Positions 5,874-7,665 of a stretch of 7,665 bases of DNA are shown piece by piece (within the stretch, counting starts at the first letter, position 1; each line of letters begins with the position of its first letter). The stretch comes from Chloroflexota bacterium (lineage in GTDB: Bacteria; Chloroflexota; Anaerolineae; Anaerolineales; Villigracilaceae), in contig JAJYOH010000274.1 of the NCBI GenBank assembly GCA_021796315.1, forward strand, positions 1 through 7,665, read 5' to 3'. The translations under genes were made by a program, and so were the position numbers. The notes under the pieces were generated by a model. It made no database searches. It was not told the origin of the DNA and saw only the letters and a list, made by a program, of their open reading frames with translations.

Positions 5874-7133
5874 ATGTTAGATATGTCTACTCAAGCCATG
5901 TTGACCCCTGAAGAACTTGCTTTGCGCGCAAAGGTACAGGATTTCGTTGCATCGGTGCCGCGTCAGCTCCTTTTGGATATGGACGCGGACAAAATACGCT
6001 ATCCGAGGGAATTTCTGGAAGAAGCGGGACGCCGCGGCCTGCTGGGGCTTCGCTTCCCTATCAAATACGGCGCCGCGGGGCTGCCGTGGATGTCCGAACT
6101 TGTCGCGCTCGAGGAAGTCGGTGTGCTGGGGACATCGCTGGGTTGCCTGTACTCGCTGGTTTCGATTGTTGGTGAGGCGGTTGACAAGTTTGGTACCGCA
6201 GAACAAAAAGAAAAATATCTCAAGCCGATGATTGCCGGAGAAATCGGCGTTGCCGAGGGATTGACCGAACCGCGCGGCGGCTCGGATTTCTTCGCCGCAA
6301 CCACCCACGCTCGCCGGGAAGGAGATGTCTTCTTCCTTTCCGGGCAAAAACGCTTTGTCGTCGGCGCGGAAGGGGCAGACCTGTTCCTGATTTACGGGAG
6401 AGTCGAGGGGACTGATGACCCTAAAAAGGCGATGACCGCTTTTCTGGTCGAGCGGGGACACGGGGTAGAGGTCGCGCACGTTTACGGGTTGATGGGTACC
6501 CGCGGTGGTGGCACAGGCCGCATTACCTTCAAGAATGTGCCGGTACCTGTGGAAAATGTCTTGGGGGGCGAGGCGGGAATCGGCAATGGGACTGCGGTCT
6601 TCAACCAGATGATGATTCCGGAACGGATGACCTCTGCCGGAGGCGCGATCGGGATGGGACGCGCCGCAATTGAGATTGCAGCGCGCTATGCTGACCGCCG
6701 GCGCGCTTTCGGACAGAAAATCCGACAGTTCGAGGCTGTCAGTTTCAAGATTGCAGAAAGTGTTACGCTTTTGGACGCGGCGCGCGCCTTGAATTTTACG
6801 ACGGCGCATGCCATCGAAACGGGCGGCGACCCCGGCAAGATTCGCCGACTGGTCTCGGAATCCAAGAAATTCTCAACCGAAGCTGCCTGGGACGTGGTCA
6901 ATCATGCCATGCAGGTGTTGGGCGGTATCGGCTATACCAATATCTTTCCGGTGGAAAAACTTCTGCGCGATGTCCGTCTGATTACGATTTGGACAGGGAC
7001 GAACGAGATAATGGACCTGGTCATCCAGCACGAGTTTTACAAGGAATTTGGGAAGATGACGCAGCGGGGGCGCAACGTGGAAGAGGACGCCGTCGGAGCG
7101 GAATTTACGGAGGAGAAGGAATACAACGAGTAA
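5874..7133 (+). CDS. acyl-CoA dehydrogenase family protein
   Basis: A 419-residue flavoprotein that should oxidise acyl-CoA to trans-2-enoyl-CoA, passing electrons to electron-transfer flavoprotein. The N-terminal helical domain runs to about 125. The middle domain begins with [16 protein letters not shown] (126-141), the substrate/FAD loop. The C-terminal domain has [15 protein letters not shown] (275-289), [10 protein letters not shown] (347-356) for FAD binding, and [18 protein letters not shown] (363-380). Thr374 stands where medium-chain enzymes have the catalytic Glu of YEGT. However, Glu250 precedes conserved Arg251 in PERMTSAGG (249-257), the position used as base by isovaleryl-CoA and long-chain dehydrogenases. 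It is therefore probably active, with branched or long acyl groups possible substrates. The C terminus ends in a charged tail. The ATG at 5883 (MSTQ) is an alternative start with GGA eight bases upstream; neither start has a strong Shine-Dalgarno, so coupling to the ligase gene is likely. Confidence 0.9.
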   Translation: MLDMSTQAMLTPEELALRAKVQDFVASVPRQLLLDMDADKIRYPREFLEEAGRRGLLGLRFPIKYGAAGLPWMSELVALEEVGVLGTSLGCLYSLVSIVGEAVDKFGTAEQKEKYLKPMIAGEIGVAEGLTEPRGGSDFFAATTHARREGDVFFLSGQKRFVVGAEGADLFLIYGRVEGTDDPKKAMTAFLVERGHGVEVAHVYGLMGTRGGGTGRITFKNVPVPVENVLGGEAGIGNGTAVFNQMMIPERMTSAGGAIGMGRAAIEIAARYADRRRAFGQKIRQFEAVSFKIAESVTLLDAARALNFTTAHAIETGGDPGKIRRLVSESKKFSTEAAWDVVNHAMQVLGGIGYTNIFPVEKLLRDVRLITIWTGTNEIMDLVIQHEFYKEFGKMTQRGRNVEEDAVGAEFTEEKEYNE

Positions 7134-7154
7134 GAGTGCATCTCCAAAGTTTAC

Positions 7155-7183
7155 AACCTGGGTCGAATCGGCACCGGCAGGTT
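7155..7183 (+). terminator. weak terminator-like hairpin after the dehydrogenase gene
   Basis: AACCTG (7155-7160) pairs with CAGGTT (7178-7183). Inside, GGT pairs with ACC around a nine-base loop, with GG bulged. It lies 21 bases after the dehydrogenase stop, a sensible place for an operon end. The following bases (TTCCCCCTTC) are not a true T-run, so it may only slow the polymerase or protect the transcript's 3' end. Confidence 0.28.
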
Positions 7184-7412
7184 TCCCCCTTCGAGGACGA
7201 TGCGATACCCTTTCGGGCACAGGCACGCTCAACCCGGCGGAAAACTCAGAACCGTCAAAGCTTCCCAAATCAATCAACTCGCGACAAACCATACAACGCC
7301 AAGCATCCTGGGTCTCCCGTGGGTGATCCATCCATATTAGCCCACCATCGAATTGGCATCAGTTCGAAATTCGCCTTGTTTGCACCACCCATATAAGAAA
7401 ACAAGTTGAGCC

Positions 7413-7417
7413 AGGAG
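7413..7417 (+). promoter_or_regulatory. ribosome binding site that decides a CTG start
   Basis: AGGAG lies seven bases before the CTG at 7425, the ideal distance. The same frame has a TGA at 7407-7409 and no ATG, GTG or TTG between that stop and the ATG at 7458, so this site points to CTG as the initiation codon. Confidence 0.5.
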
Positions 7418-7424
7418 TATAAAA

Positions 7425-7665
7425 CTGGATAACAAGAAACTCTTTCCAATTGCAGGGATGGTGACCATTATCTCGGCCATGCTGGCTGGCTGCAGCGCAA
7501 CCCCTCTCGCGCCATCAGCCACGCCAAACCCACCTACAGCGACATTCACCGCGACGCCCATCCCACCGACATTGACGCCCTCACCTCTTGCTGCTTCCCT
7601 ACTTGGCGTAACAGCGACACGAGCTTGCGCACAGTGTAAAATTACCATCATCTCTGCCAAGAATG
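7425..7665 (+). CDS. lipoprotein, N-terminal part with CTG start (runs off the right edge)
   Basis: Eighty codons are open to the window's right edge. Read from CTG as Met, the product starts MDNKKLFPIAGMVTIISAMLAGCSA: two lysines, a hydrophobic core, and a canonical LAGC lipobox with Cys23. After it comes a Pro/Thr/Ala linker (TPLAPSATPNPPTATFTATP and on), typical of surface lipoproteins of Anaerolineae, then a segment with CAQC (about 69-72), where the folded domain may begin. The protein should be lipid-anchored outside the cytoplasmic membrane; its function is outside the window. Starting at the in-frame ATG (7458, residue 12) would remove the positive charges and leave a signal peptide too short, so CTG with AGGAG is preferred. 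A mutated or misread ATG is the alternative. It is set apart from the dehydrogenase operon by 291 bases and is probably its own unit. Confidence 0.66.
   Translation, partial: MDNKKLFPIAGMVTIISAMLAGCSATPLAPSATPNPPTATFTATPIPPTLTPSPLAASLLGVTATRACAQCKITIISAKN

Larger units (their letters stand above)
7134..7424. other. non-coding spacer between dehydrogenase and lipoprotein genes
   Basis: I see no supported gene in these 291 bases. Short open frames exist on both strands, but none has a Shine-Dalgarno with a family-like product. The stretch holds a weak hairpin at 7155-7183 and, near its right end, TATAAG (7392-7397), a possible -10 box for the lipoprotein gene without a convincing -35 partner. 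Confidence 0.6.

Noticed and set aside
5877..6809. 310-codon open frame on the minus strand
   Set aside because: Fully antisense to the acyl-CoA dehydrogenase, which carries clear family motifs; the antisense product is low-complexity and unrecognised.
6873..7331. Minus-strand open frame starting in the right-hand spacer
   Set aside because: Most of it is antisense to the dehydrogenase's C terminus, there is no recognisable domain, and a start in the spacer lacks convincing support.
7454..7660. Similar stretches around 7461-7480 and 7641-7660 (ACCATTATCTC and ACCATCATCTC), suggesting a repeat
   Set aside because: The match is short and imperfect and falls within one coding frame (VTIISA and ITIISA); chance similarity is enough.

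Overview
The window looks like a chromosomal segment of a member of the Chloroflexota, most likely class Anaerolineae. This is an inference from gene content: Pro/Thr-rich lipoproteins at both ends, a secreted FG-GAP-type protein, a DUF998 gene, a membrane-protein/winged-helix/ABC cluster, and a fatty-acid activation and oxidation pair. No rRNA or other taxonomic marker is present. I found no tRNA, CRISPR array, insertion sequence or phage gene.

Layout. (1) 1-959, minus strand: a secreted protein with three Asp-rich Ca-binding-type loops (255-959), followed by the N-terminal part of a lipoprotein (191 to 1) that runs off the left edge. (2) 1000-4061, minus strand: a compact operon read right to left. 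It encodes a six-helix membrane protein of unknown function (4061-3321), a small winged-helix regulator (3324-3016), an ABC ATPase of the BcrA type (3014-2094), an ABC-2 permease (2097-1309), and a broken DUF998 membrane-protein gene (1266 to about 1000). Neighbouring genes overlap by ATGA or nearly touch, so translation is probably coupled. A good sigma-70-type promoter (4089-4117) lies upstream. Its -10 box sits inside a 27-bp dyad (4077-4103) that is a strong candidate operator for the operon's own regulator. (3) 4118-4295: the divergent spacer, with a second promoter on the plus strand. (4) 4296-7133, plus strand: an AMP-forming fatty acyl-CoA synthetase and an acyl-CoA dehydrogenase 6 bp apart, covering the first two steps of fatty-acid (or branched or aromatic acyl) beta-oxidation. 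(5) 7134-7424: non-coding, with one weak hairpin. (6) 7425-7665, plus strand: the N-terminal part of a second lipoprotein that appears to start at CTG and runs off the right edge.

How it works together. The minus-strand operon reads as a self-regulated export or membrane-stress module: regulator, ABC exporter and accessory membrane proteins. Its last gene is decaying, with a TGA where the family normally has Trp and with the C-terminal part lost at a junction just upstream of the FG-GAP gene. The plus-strand pair would feed acyl-CoA and reduced flavin into beta-oxidation. The dehydrogenase lacks the usual catalytic Glu near its C terminus and instead has a Glu before the conserved helix-G Arg, as in isovaleryl-CoA and long-chain acyl-CoA dehydrogenases.

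Nothing here amounts to a clearly new system. The points most worth checking are the dyad operator, the broken DUF998 gene, the moved catalytic base and the CTG start.
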